Below, in pieces: positions 1-9,386 of a DNA stretch of 64,000 nucleotides. Made by a program: the position numbers and the translations under genes. This DNA comes from Strigamia acuminata. Its lineage: Eukaryota > Arthropoda > Chilopoda > Geophilomorpha > Linotaeniidae. Every line of letters begins with the position of its first letter. Position 1 is the first letter of the stretch. The stretch lies in contig OX442316.1 in assembly GCA_949358305.1 (NCBI GenBank), forward strand, positions 7,130,001-7,194,000. Reading direction: 5' to 3'. The notes below the pieces were generated by a model, which was given only the letters and a program-made list of their open reading frames with translations, did no database searches and had not been told where the DNA came from.

Positions 1-987
1 CCACCACTGTCTCATTATAAAACGCATTAAAAAACATAAAAAACGCATAAACTTGCGATGAAAACTCCTGAACAGTAATTCATATTCGCTTCTTCCGTCT
101 TCTTCATTAACGTGTACACTTCAGTAAACACAGAGCTAACTACAAGCATAATAACTTTATTCAAATGAGCAGAAAAACTGTTCAAAGGGCAACCAATTTA
201 CCCTAACCGAGCAACCAACCCTACATATATTTCTCTCAAAACCTTTTTCCTGCCATCGCCACCGGTTTGATGTACAACCACAAGCCATAAGTCGCCATAT
301 TTTTTCACCACCCAACAAATCTTAAACTGCACGTGCAATCCCCTCGCCCCACACTTTTAGGAGGGTTTTAATTTCAAATTGAAAAGTTCCCGTCTGCTTA
401 TTTTCTGAAGGTCCCGCACGTGCACACAGCAAGGTCATCTGACCCATAATTATCCGGGAAAGGGCTCCTATTCTTATTCCACACACCTGAAGAAGGCCCC
501 GAGACAAGACTTACCCCGCCCAAATGGGGAAAAAAGGGCCATCAGGGAGTCGTGTTCTGCTCTTTGGCATTGTGGGAAGAGGAGAGGGGCGGCCCATCAC
601 GCAGAGATGGTAGAGATAAGTTGCGAGTGTCTTAGGTTTCACCACAGAAGAAAAGAAAGAGCAGCAAACCCACCGGTGGAACGTGGTGGTAACGAGCGAT
701 TATAAACTCGGGTGCTTTAGATGATGAAAAGTAGCCGCAAATTTCGGTTTCAAACGAAATTCTCAAAAGGAAATTGAGGCTAACACGCCTAACAGATAGG
801 GTGGGTGTGTGGTTGGCTCGATTAACTAGTACCACGTGTGTCGTTCACACTTGGTTAGTTCCATGTGCTTAGGGTTAAATTACCGGTCTTAAATGAAGAC
901 TCGGTGTGTTTGAAGTTAAACAACGTTTCTTTTGAGCTTTATTTTTGACATAAAAATGAATTTGGATGTAGTTTGAGATCTAGTTAC
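1..987. other. No supportable gene; 3' side of meteorin exon 2
   Basis: This stretch lies downstream (minus strand) of the last visible meteorin exon and is probably intron. I searched both strands for the expected continuation of meteorin, a Cys-rich segment with a CRPC-like motif, and did not find it. Minus-strand ORFs near 322-507 and 632-835 have no family resemblance. A good-looking donor (GGGTAAGT on the minus strand near 514) exists but is not attached to a convincing reading frame. Confidence 0.4.
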
Positions 988-1997
988 CTTCGAGTGGGTC
1001 TTTGGATGACCTAAATGGTTCTAGGTGGTATATAAATTCAAATCGATCGTCTCGAGATGATGTAACGGTGTCGGCTTCGACGTATAGCGCTACCTGCCCG
1101 TGGTGCGAGTTGAAGCATCGTGGCAGTTGAGACGGACGTCCATCTGTAGCGCCGTACAGTAAATGCAGTTTGTGCTTGCCTTCCAAGTACACGCGTACCC
1201 CTTCGGACTCAGAGGTGTTGGCTCGTAAACAGCCTTTAAAATCGCGTCCGGCAGAGCCCATTCGCAGGACGATGCGAAGTGCCCCGCGAGGCCACCGCCA
1301 AAGGATGGTTCCTTGCGAGCAACGCAAATACACTGGTTGTACCCCACGTTCTTGGTTTGGATGATCCAGGCCACTAAAAATATAAAAATTGATAGAAAAA
1401 AATTTAATTGATATTGTTGTTGTTTATTTTGAATATAAAAATAGAAAAGAAATGTTTTTTTGGGTTTAGTTTATGTTTCACTGCATTGAAGGCCGGCATT
1501 TTTTTTTATTTTTTTTTTGCGTATTAAACTATCAATGTCACGGGTAAAATTTCATTAGGTTTATAAAAAGAAATTGCGTTTTTCTTTCTTTTGCGTAGAT
1601 TTTTTTTTTAAAATGATTTTCGTTTATCTTTTTAATCGGGTTATAACCATGCGTTTTGTGCATCAAGATTTGCATGACAATAGAGCAGAAACCACTTTTT
1701 TTTATTAGGTTTAATTTAAAAGAAATTCGCACTCAAAACGAATTCGTTCCACGGCCAAGTCTCATGGCAAGATGTATCATTATCCATTTTTTGCTCCGCA
1801 TACATTTGGGTCACTTTTCTAATTTATTCTCGGCCTCCAAATTAATACTTGTTCCGCTTTTTGCTGCAATTCGAGACCTGCTCCTTGCGTGTTGCGTTTG
1901 ATTAATTGAAATAATCGCGAGTTTCACCTTACTTTACTTGACTAAACGGGAACGGAAACGATACGAGCGACTTTAAAATCATAAAAACCAAATTAAA

Positions 1998-2030
<33 letters not shown>

Positions 2031-4356
2031 TTTAGAAAAAACGAAAATAGCCGAATGTCAATTTGCTTTTCTCGTATAATTACAGAAGAGGTGAATTCCA
2101 CCATTTTGTCCCGCCGTGCATGAAGAGATTTTTAATTGGACAAGTGTGTTTCTTTTTTTGCTGCGGATTCGCCATCAAAATACCTGCGGCGCCAGCACGT
2201 GCTGCATTTAACAGGTGGCCAAAAACTTATTTCGCTTTCTTCTCCACCACTATATATTTTTTTCATGGGCATAAAACTTTGAAATCAAATTGCGGGTTGT
2301 TTACCTTGTAAAATTTCTTTTCAAAAAAATGCAAAACTGATGATAATACCAAGAACCGACTCAACAATTTTAAGCGTCAATGCACAAAATGGATACGATG
2401 CTTTGTGTCGAGCAAGGCATGTAATAAAAACAAGTTTTTATGAGTAATAACCATTTCCCAGTAATTTCGCAACGTATTGGGGCGGGCGAGATTTCAAAGT
2501 AGCAAAAAAAAAATCATCCCGCGTCTCAATTTGATGAGCAGTTTGAAGGAAGTGACAAGTACCATTTTAGTTCAATGCTGGCCGATAACGAGAGTTTATT
2601 TAGAATAGATATTTATAGTTTTTCAAGTATACATTTTATTAATTAAACACTTTCACCCGAAACTTTTTGCTTGTTCAATTATTATTTCCGCACAAATCAT
2701 GATAATTACACCCAAGTTCAATTTGTTGCGCAACACTTCGTGACCATTATTTTCCGTCTTTTTCATACGTTAATCCCGAATCTCGCATGCAATCCAATAA
2801 CTTACGTAATAAATCGTGACTTTACACAAAAGAAAAATATTTCAAAATGAATAAATTAGGCCTATCAATAGTATTTCCTTCGCATTTTGTATTTGTACCT
2901 TTTTATTCGCCACCTTTCAATGCAATTCCTGTTTACCTTCATTTTCATAAAGTTTTTTAAAAAATATTTAAAATTCTTGGAAGAAGAAAAAAAAAGAAAT
3001 CGGGGAATCAATTGAGGTCAAAGTAAGTTTTTATAGATGTTAATCTAATCAATCCTTTCCACTTTTCCCCCATTATTTCTGATTCCTGTCTTCAAAACTT
3101 CCATTCTTTCATGATTACAGTCCATGTCTGATTTCCGAACAAATTCTTTCCACCCACTATTTACTTGTGGGGTGAACTGGAAGACGTTAGACATTTCTTG
3201 GCTCGAGGGGAGCCGAGAAAGAGGAGTGAAGAGGGGTTCGTTCACCTATTCTGTAGTGCCCTTGCCACGAGAGGTCGCTCGTTTTATGTTCGAGAGGCGT
3301 CTGATGGACTATAGTGCTAAGTATTTATAGGGTGTGTTGAGAAATATTGCGCATCTTTTGTTCTCCAGTGACTCCTCCCAACAACAACAGACGGATGGGG
3401 CGATTTTTTTCTTTAAAATTTTTTTTTAAATTTCTAAATTACAAAGTGCAATAAACAATTTTTTTGACGACTAAATATAAGCTTTCGAGGCCCTAACTAG
3501 CAGAAAACAACATTAACTGGTTGGTTGGGCCACGCGTTCAACTTGCGCCGCAACAATTTTATTTTTTCTACACATTCAACTTTTTTTTTTCCTTTAAACT
3601 TGGGGAGTTTAGTGGCTAGAAATTTGATTCGTCTGCTGCCTGCATAACCAGCTTCCTCCGCATATCAGCATGAGGCCCCTTTGATGCATTTTATAAGAGA
3701 TTTAGGGCACCGCCATAAATATCAAATATGAATCGAGGGAAATAAATTAAAACCACAAATAAATTTTTCTTCAAAAAAAAAAAACCTCGAATTCTTGAGT
3801 TTAATCGTCTATTCCAGCTGAAAACAATTATAAATAAAGAATGGTTGTCTGCTGCAACGTTAAAATTGCAAGTTGTGATAACTTGGCCATTCTCAGTCGT
3901 GACCTCGCCTGTCTCCGACTTGGTTAAGCGCGTGCTGAGATGTCACAAAGGTCAGGGGCAGTCGCACAAGGCATTCTTCTTAGACAAGCTACGGGGTGCA
4001 GGGGCCAGGCAAAGGCTTTGCAAGAGAAATGGGGCTTGGTGGATCGAGATGTCGTCAATCAGGAGGTAAGAGAAGGGGGTTGTGAGTTGCAACTCACCAC
4101 TGCGACATCCCGTTCAGTGATTTGGCCAATTGGCATTGACGTCAACGCGTTTAAAAGAATTAAAGTCGAGTTTAACACTCGGGATTATCGGAATTAAAAT
4201 TAATTTAAAGTGAGAAAATAAAATTTTTTAAAAAAAGTAGTTTGTTTTTTACCTGCCAACCCAGTCGCAACCATCTGACTGTGAGTACCCAGTAGGCCGA
4301 GCCTCGCCTGCTGTCATAAGAAAGGCGGCAAATAGCAAAAAGATCCACGTAGCCAT
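988..4356 (-). CDS. METRN: Meteorin-family secreted factor, 5' two exons (partial)
   Basis: Two exons are visible on the minus strand. Exon 1 (4356-4253) starts with ATG and encodes a signal peptide (MATWIFLLFAAFLMTAGEA) followed by the motif CDWVG. Exon 2 (1373-988) joins in phase to give CDWVGSGLDHPNQERG, then VYLRCSQGTILWRWPRGAL, a Cys-containing stretch (FKGCLRANTSESEGVRVYLE) and a second conserved block with DGRPSQLPRCF and LYVEADT. This order of short motifs is what I know from vertebrate meteorin (METRN/METRNL): CxWxGSG, VYLRC, ALIVNL, IYLE, DGRPG, CF, LFVEA. Both borders are canonical (CAG|gtaaaa, tttttag|TGG, GAAG|gtaact). The intron is about 2.9 kb, far longer than elsewhere in the window. 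The C-terminal Cys-rich part is not visible and probably lies left of position 1. Meteorins are secreted neurotrophic or metabolic cytokines in vertebrates; the arthropod role is not established by this sequence. Confidence 0.85.
1374..4252 (-). other. Long first intron of the meteorin gene
   Basis: This is the intron between the signal-peptide exon and exon 2. It is AT-rich with many homopolymer runs. The most extreme is T16 followed directly by A17 at 1998-2030, a perfect palindrome. ORFs at 3045-3330 and 3845-4197 overlap on opposite strands, lack splice or family support and are treated as chance. No internal exon or repeat family is recognisable. Confidence 0.55.
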
Positions 4357-5942
4357 ATCACACGAAGCACAAACACCGAAACCACTCGGCCATATTGCTG
4401 ACCACTGGTTCGGCGTGTCTTATCTTGAACGGAAAGATCCCATGATGAGGAACGTTAGAGCAGTAACGTGGCTCGCCGCCAAGCCAAGAGCTAACATGCC
4501 AACCACCTCGTCGGGTCAGTCAAGTTGCCTCGTCTCCCCTTGAGACTGTGACGTCAATCTGCTTCCTGATTGGCGCAGTGGTTGATCGGGGTAGCCATTG
4601 GTGTGCTTTTCCGAACTCATAAGGCACCTCCTGAAAATGCTGCGGGCGAGGAAAGGGTCTTTTGGACAAATAAATGGATGGGAACAGTCACTTCATTCCA
4701 AACCCATTTTTTGAGGTTCATTTGGGGAAAAGAAAAGTGCCAAAGAGGCCATTTTGGATTCTAGTTAACTTTGAACCTCTTATTGCGGTTCTTGATCTTA
4801 TCGGAGTTTGGAGTTTGACCTTTTTCCGAAGATTAAAGTTTATCTGAGACTGAATTTTACTTCTGATAAGTCTGAAGAAAAAGAAAAAAATTAAGAAAAA
4901 AATATTGAAGTTTTGTTTTATTTTTAGTTTTTGGATTCAAGTTTGAGGGGAAATGTGAAGTAAATAAATTTTACTTGGAAACCTAAAACGAGACATCGTT
5001 TTCCCGCGGTTTTCTCCCCATCTGTTCGTCTCGTTTGCGCGCCACTGGTAAATAGGCGCGAAATCTCTTATTCGTGTAAACGCAGTTCCCATACGTTCCA
5101 TTTCACTTGAAATAAAACTTTACTGTTGCTTTAATTTGTTTATTCAAACCGGTTTTTTTTTTTTGGTTGTTTTTTTTTTTTTTTTTTTTACTTTCGCCCG
5201 TATCAATATCCAAACAAATAAAATTTAAATCCAAATTCGTAATGATTTAAAATATAAATAAATAAAATTATGAGCAAAAATAAAACGAAATGGCAAATAA
5301 AGTAAAAAAAATGTCAACCCAACCTTGTTAAAGGCTGGGAACATCTCTATGCTATGAAGCCACTTCAGGGGGATGTGACCACAATTTATTTTCTCATGGC
5401 GCCATCTGTTGACCGACCATAAATTATCACAGCACTTAGGTAAGCGGGCGAACAGACACGTGACGACTCTGATCTGATAGCCACTTTTATTATTGTTCCA
5501 ACAAATGCAACATTGTGAGAACAAATAGGGCGGGCAAATGGTAAAAAAAAATTAATTTTTTTTTTATATAAAAATAAAAAAATATTCAAAAGAGTCTCAC
5601 CTTGAAAATGAAACAGAAATGGAGAGGTGACACTAAGTAAATTTACAGATAAATAGAGCAATATAAAATACTTGTAATAAATCTAATTGACGTCGGCGCC
5701 CTTCTAAATTACAACCGAAACTCTAATTTTTTGATAGTTCCTTCCATACATGGAGTGTTTTTACTACATATTTTTTTGTATTTCCCCTCATAAAACTCGG
5801 ATGCAAGGCCAAATTGCACCAAATAAAATTAAATAATTAACACTTACTTCACCTCGCATTTCATTAATTAAAAGAAACTAATTCTAAATTGAGAAATGCA
5901 AGAATTTAAAAACATTTTGACCTTTTAAAAATAAATACCAAT
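4357..5942. other. Intergenic region between meteorin and PGRP
   Basis: This region holds the divergent 5' flanks of the meteorin gene (minus) and PGRP (plus). The first 250 bp upstream of the meteorin ATG are GC-richer and include a TGACGTCA-like motif around 4550. Poly-T tracts lie at about 5153-5190. Minus-strand ORFs at 5225-5661 overlap one another in different frames and show no recognisable protein. I see no gene here. Confidence 0.45.
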
Positions 5943-5952
5943 GGGTTTTCCC
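5943..5952. promoter_or_regulatory. Dorsal/NF-kappaB-like site upstream of PGRP
   Basis: The sequence GGGTTTTCCC fits the Dorsal-type consensus GGGWWWWCCM. It lies about 245 bp upstream of the predicted TATA-driven start of the PGRP gene. PGRP genes in insects are commonly induced through Toll or Imd NF-kappaB factors, so the position is plausible. A single 10-bp match in AT-rich DNA can arise by chance, so this is inference only. Confidence 0.35.
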
Positions 5953-6161
5953 ACTGACATTAGTATATATTCTCTCGTAAAATGTTGTGATATAAATAAA
6001 TTTAATTGAAAATATCGAGGGAAAAAAATATATAATCTAATTATAGATCTTGTCCTGCAACAGAAACTTTTTGTTCCTGCGTCAAACGAAAATTATTTCC
6101 TGTTGATATTCTCTGCAGAAAAACCCAATTGCGTAATGCAAAAACTGAAATCGGACCGCAT

Positions 6162-6170
6162 CATATATAA
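6162..6170 (+). promoter_or_regulatory. TATA box for the upstream PGRP first exon
   Basis: CATATATAAA lies about 65 bp upstream of the ATG at 6235, with purine-rich sequence (ACAGATACTCAGAGAG) about 25-30 bp downstream where a start site would be expected. This spacing is typical of a TATA-type core promoter and would drive the exon at 6235-6286. Confidence 0.45.
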
Positions 6171-6234
6171 ACGAGAAAACGACAGATACTCAGAGAGAAA
6201 TCCTGCAATCAACAAGTGAAAAGAGTATTTCCAC

Positions 6235-6286
6235 ATGACTGAAAAGAAGAATTTGCCTCAGCAAAAACATGTTGCTGACGACGGAG
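6235..6286 (+). other. Candidate alternative PGRP first exon without signal peptide
   Basis: This exon has an ATG, encodes MTEKKNLPQQKHVADDG and ends in a strong donor (GGAG|gtaaat) in phase 1. Splicing to PGRP exon 2 (6489) keeps the frame (G|AA gives Glu). The normal signal-peptide exon (6385-6436) is also exactly 52 nt and phase 1, so the two are interchangeable. The product would start with a hydrophilic, cytosolic-looking leader. It could instead be a 5' UTR exon whose ATG is not used. Transcript evidence is needed. Confidence 0.45.
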
Positions 6287-6384
6287 GTAAATACAGATTA
6301 TTTCCTTATCCAAACATCAATTAGTCAATTCAGAGGATATTATATATCTGCTTGACATTTGACATTTGGTATGTACCAAGCGAC

Positions 6385-7272
6385 ATGATGTGCTTTCTGT
6401 ATCTCATTGTCGCTCTTTTCTCTGTACATTTATCAGGTAATTGAAGAAAAATTATTTTATATTAATTCTAATTTAATTAATATTGTAGAACAAGCCACCA
6501 ATTGCAGTGGAGTCACGTTTGTAACGAGAGAAGAGTGGAAAGCCAGGCCACGCAATGGTAGTTCTCAAGCTATAAACGAATCTGTTCCATATGCTTTTAT
6601 TCATCACACTGCAATGGCGGAATGTGACGATTTCGAATCGGGCTGTGCCGAAATGAGAGTGATTCAAAATTTACATATGGACGACAGAGGTAAAATATAG
6701 AAGTGAAACTTCTTAATGTAGTTGTCGGGGTTAAAAGAAGAGAATATTGCTAAAAGTTATAGGCTTAATGTTAATATTATAAGTTTTCACTTCAAAAAAT
6801 TGACCCTAACCTGAGAAATGGTTTATCTTGACGTCACTCTCTCATTCTGTAGGATGGGCTGACATTGGTTATACTTTTCTTGTTGGTGGTGACGGTCGAG
6901 TATACGTTGGACGAGACTGGGGTGTCGTAGGTGCTCACACATACGGCTACAACAGCATAGGATATGGAATTTCCTTCATGGGTACATTTACTAATAAATT
7001 ACCTAATGAAAATGCAATGGAGGCGGTAAAAAAATTAATTAAATGTGGAGTTGATCAGGTAAAGTGTAAAATTACTATTTACGAGTGAATTTTTTCGATT
7101 AATAATTTTTTTTCGTTGGTTACTTTAGAAATATTTACAATCTGACTACGGATTGTACGGGCATCGAGACGGCCGTTGTACCGAATGTCCAGGTGAGGCG
7201 TTTTACGAACATTTGAAAACCTGGGATCGATGGCACGCGAAAGACAAGCTACCAAACTATTATTGTCAGTAA
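6385..7272 (+). CDS. PGRP: Short secreted peptidoglycan recognition protein (amidase type)
   Basis: Four exons (6385-6436, 6489-6689, 6853-7058, 7129-7272) encode 200 aa, the usual size of a short PGRP. The start gives a signal peptide (MMCFLYLIVALFSVHLS). The PGRP/amidase_2 domain then follows: FVTREEWKARP, FIHHTA, a C-x5-C pair (ECDDFESGC), the core DIGYTFLVGGDGRVYVGRDW, GAHT-YGYNSIGYGISFMG, and the end motif LYGHRDGRCTECPG. Residues matching the T7-lysozyme-type zinc amidase site are present: the His in FIHH, the Tyr in GYTF, the His in GHRD and the Cys in TECPG. It should therefore cleave peptidoglycan between muramic acid and L-Ala rather than only bind it. Several extra Cys residues suggest additional disulphides. 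An upstream kappaB-like site and TATA box hint at inducible expression. A second first exon at 6235-6286 could make a non-secreted form. Confidence 0.93.
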
Positions 7273-7415
7273 AAATAAAAGAAATAACTGTAAGCTTTGG
7301 TTCAAATTTGCAGCAAAAAATAAATAAAATTTGAATTTTTGGAACAAATACGAATCGTTAAGTGGCGTAGCAATCGGAGGTGTAGCGCGTGCGGTTGATA
7401 AGGGCCCATGAGTTC

Positions 7416-7645
7416 ATGGGACCCATGGAGGATGAAAATCTTAGCTCTGGCTGTGCTGAAGGGCCAATCAATCCAACTTGCACACAGGCCCCATTCACTT
7501 CTGGCTATGCAACTGCCCACACTCGTTATAAAATGTAAGTTTGAGTTAGTAACACAAATATATAAAATTACGAAGTAATAAAAATGACATTTTATGTTAT
7601 GTTTTGTACAGCTCGTATGAAAATTTCGTTAGATTCAGTGAATAG
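7416..7645 (+). CDS. Small two-exon ORF of unknown function (50 aa)
   Basis: Two exons (7416-7534 and 7612-7645) join through a clean intron (AAAAT|gtaagt ... ttgtacag|CTCG) to give a 50-aa protein beginning MGPMEDENLSS and ending TRYKISYENFVRFSE. It is rich in Ser, Thr, Gly and Pro, with two Cys residues, and has no signal peptide or membrane segment. The frame is also open for about 11 codons upstream of the ATG, to a TAG that could be a splice acceptor, so an upstream exon is possible. It sits between PGRP (143 bp upstream) and PHF5A, whose stop codon lies only 40 bp away on the other strand. I do not recognise the family. It could be a real micro-gene or the 3' end of something larger. 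Confidence 0.4.
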
Positions 7646-7684
7646 TTGGAATTGACAAAAATCTTTGATTTGCACAGCACATTT

Positions 7685-8150
7685 CTATCGCTTTTTGAAA
7701 CCGTATTTTTTCCGTTCGTAGAATAAATCAGTTTTCGAACTGCCTAAGTTGACGATTTTAGGACAACCGTCTCTCTATATAAAGAAAAATGTTTATAAGA
7801 ACTCGTATAATTGTAAACAAAGTGAATTACCGCAATACTTACGTCTTTCTCTTGAATCGTGCACTCTTTACAGTAATAGGCATCCGAAACACCGGGTCCA
7901 CCGCAAATCACACATCGTCCTTGATAGGAACCGTAATTACATTCATCACAAATTCGTACTAGCGTACACGGCCGCACGTAAGAATCACAAATAACACATT
8001 TTCCGTCGCATTTTTCACACAAACGTCCGATGGCTGGAATAAAATTAAGAAAAACAATTTTAAGATCATTGGAAAGTTAATTTCTTAATGATATTTACCA
8101 ACACCAGCTTGCTTCCTGCAGAAAATTAAATCTGGATGATGTTTAGCCAT
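7685..8150 (-). CDS. PHF5A: PHD finger-like protein 5A (SF3b subunit)
   Basis: Three exons (8150-8099, 8033-7843, 7774-7685) give exactly 110 aa, the standard length of this highly conserved protein. It begins [20 protein letters not shown], carries many zinc-binding CxxC pairs ([30 protein letters not shown]), and ends [11 protein letters not shown] before a TAG stop. PHF5A is a component of the SF3b complex of the U2 snRNP and also acts in transcription elongation, in the nucleus. Introns are 65 and 68 bp. It is transcribed away from CEP20, and the 302 bp between the two ATGs probably form a shared promoter. Confidence 0.98.
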
Positions 8151-8452
8151 TATTACAAGTAAATGATTTCGATATTTGTTCCGGAAACAATGAAACCAAC
8201 GTAGACGAAACGAATTAGTTTTCTAGTTCCAAAAACCTCCATGAGCGGCGCGCGTGCTATAGTAGTACAGCGCAAGTCGAACGGAATCGAATTGGTTGCT
8301 AAGGGGACAATTACTGATTATTGATTAAATAAAATTTCCTGTTTGTACGTTTGAAATAATCTTCAGGATTATAGTAATAATAATATACAAAGTTTATCGA
8401 ACAAACTGATTTAACTGTTTTATTTTTTTCGTTTCAAGGATAATGTTTACAA
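8151..8452. promoter_or_regulatory. Divergent promoter region PHF5A / CEP20
   Basis: 302 bp separate the start codons of PHF5A (minus) and CEP20 (plus). A GC-richer patch with CpG dinucleotides (ATGAGCGGCGCGCGTG near 8241) sits near the middle. There is no clear TATA box. This is consistent with a bidirectional housekeeping promoter. Confidence 0.45.
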
Positions 8453-9187
8453 ATGGCGACAGTTGATGAATTAAAATCGGGTCAGTGGACGAATTTTTAT
8501 GAAATTTGAGTGTTTTTATGATAAAATTTAATATTTATTTTTAGTGTTAAAGGAAACATTGAACAGACGGGGTATATTAGGTCAACTCAAAGCACGAATT
8601 CGGGCAGAAGTGTTCCAAGCCTTGGATGATCAGAGCGAAACGAGACCTTCTTTGAGCAATGAAAATTTACTGATTAACGAACTTATTCGGGAATATTTGG
8701 AATTTAATCAGTACCGATACAGTGCTTCCGTCCTAAAAGCAGGTTAAAATTAAGCGTACAAAAGATAATAAACATTTTGTAATGGTTTGTACTGTGATTA
8801 TTTAAATTTTAGAATCTGGCCAACCCGATACTTCCTTCGATCACGATTTTTTGAAGTCTGAGTTGAATTTACCCGAAGATAACGATCCAACACCAGTGTA
8901 GGTTTGAAAATTATGTATAGTCGACTTTATTTCATTCGGTGCATTCATATTTCAGACCTATTCTGTATCAAATGGTTTCCCATTACATCCAGACACAAAA
9001 AGGTGATCTGCCGAGTACAGCGCGCCAAACTGTAAACGATCAATCGACAGGAACGAGAAATATCACAATTCATCATTTGCAAGATGAAAAGGGTAGAAAA
9101 TAGATATTTTTTAAAGATTATTTTACTAATATAATAAATATTTTTTATTTAGATTTGGCTTCGGCAACTGTGGACAGAAATGTTTAA
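8453..9187 (+). CDS. CEP20: Centrosomal protein CEP20 (FOR20/FOPNL)
   Basis: Five exons (8453-8480, 8545-8742, 8813-8897, 8956-9092, 9153-9187) encode about 160 aa, close to the roughly 174 aa of human CEP20. The N-terminus MATVDELKS, followed by LKETLNRRGILGQLKARIRA and then a LisH-type segment (LINELIREYLEFNQYRYSAS), is the FOP N-terminal dimerisation domain. The C-terminal half is acidic then polar, with a HYIQTQK stretch. CEP20 is a centriolar satellite/basal-body protein needed for cilium assembly. All splice sites are canonical. Its presence beside CFAP44 in the same window is probably coincidental. Confidence 0.93.
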
Positions 9188-9386
9188 ACAAAATTCAATT
9201 ATATTTTTCTGAAATTGAGAAAGTTTATTGATTTATTTATTTTCCGGTTCTAAATGCACAATTTATTTTATTCTATTTATATTTATTTTATTTTTTTTTT
9301 ACTTAAAATTACTGGTATGAAATAAATGTCGTTTATTATTAAACACATGTGAAATATTTTAATATACACAATTTTCATCACTAAAA

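Noticed and set aside
1090-1374. 94-codon minus-strand ORF with several Cys
   Set aside because: It is the alternative frame of meteorin exon 2; the frame giving VYLRCSQG matches the family and the splice phases.
3124-3330. 68-codon plus-strand ORF inside the meteorin intron
   Set aside because: Overlaps another ORF on the opposite strand; no homology, signal or splice evidence.
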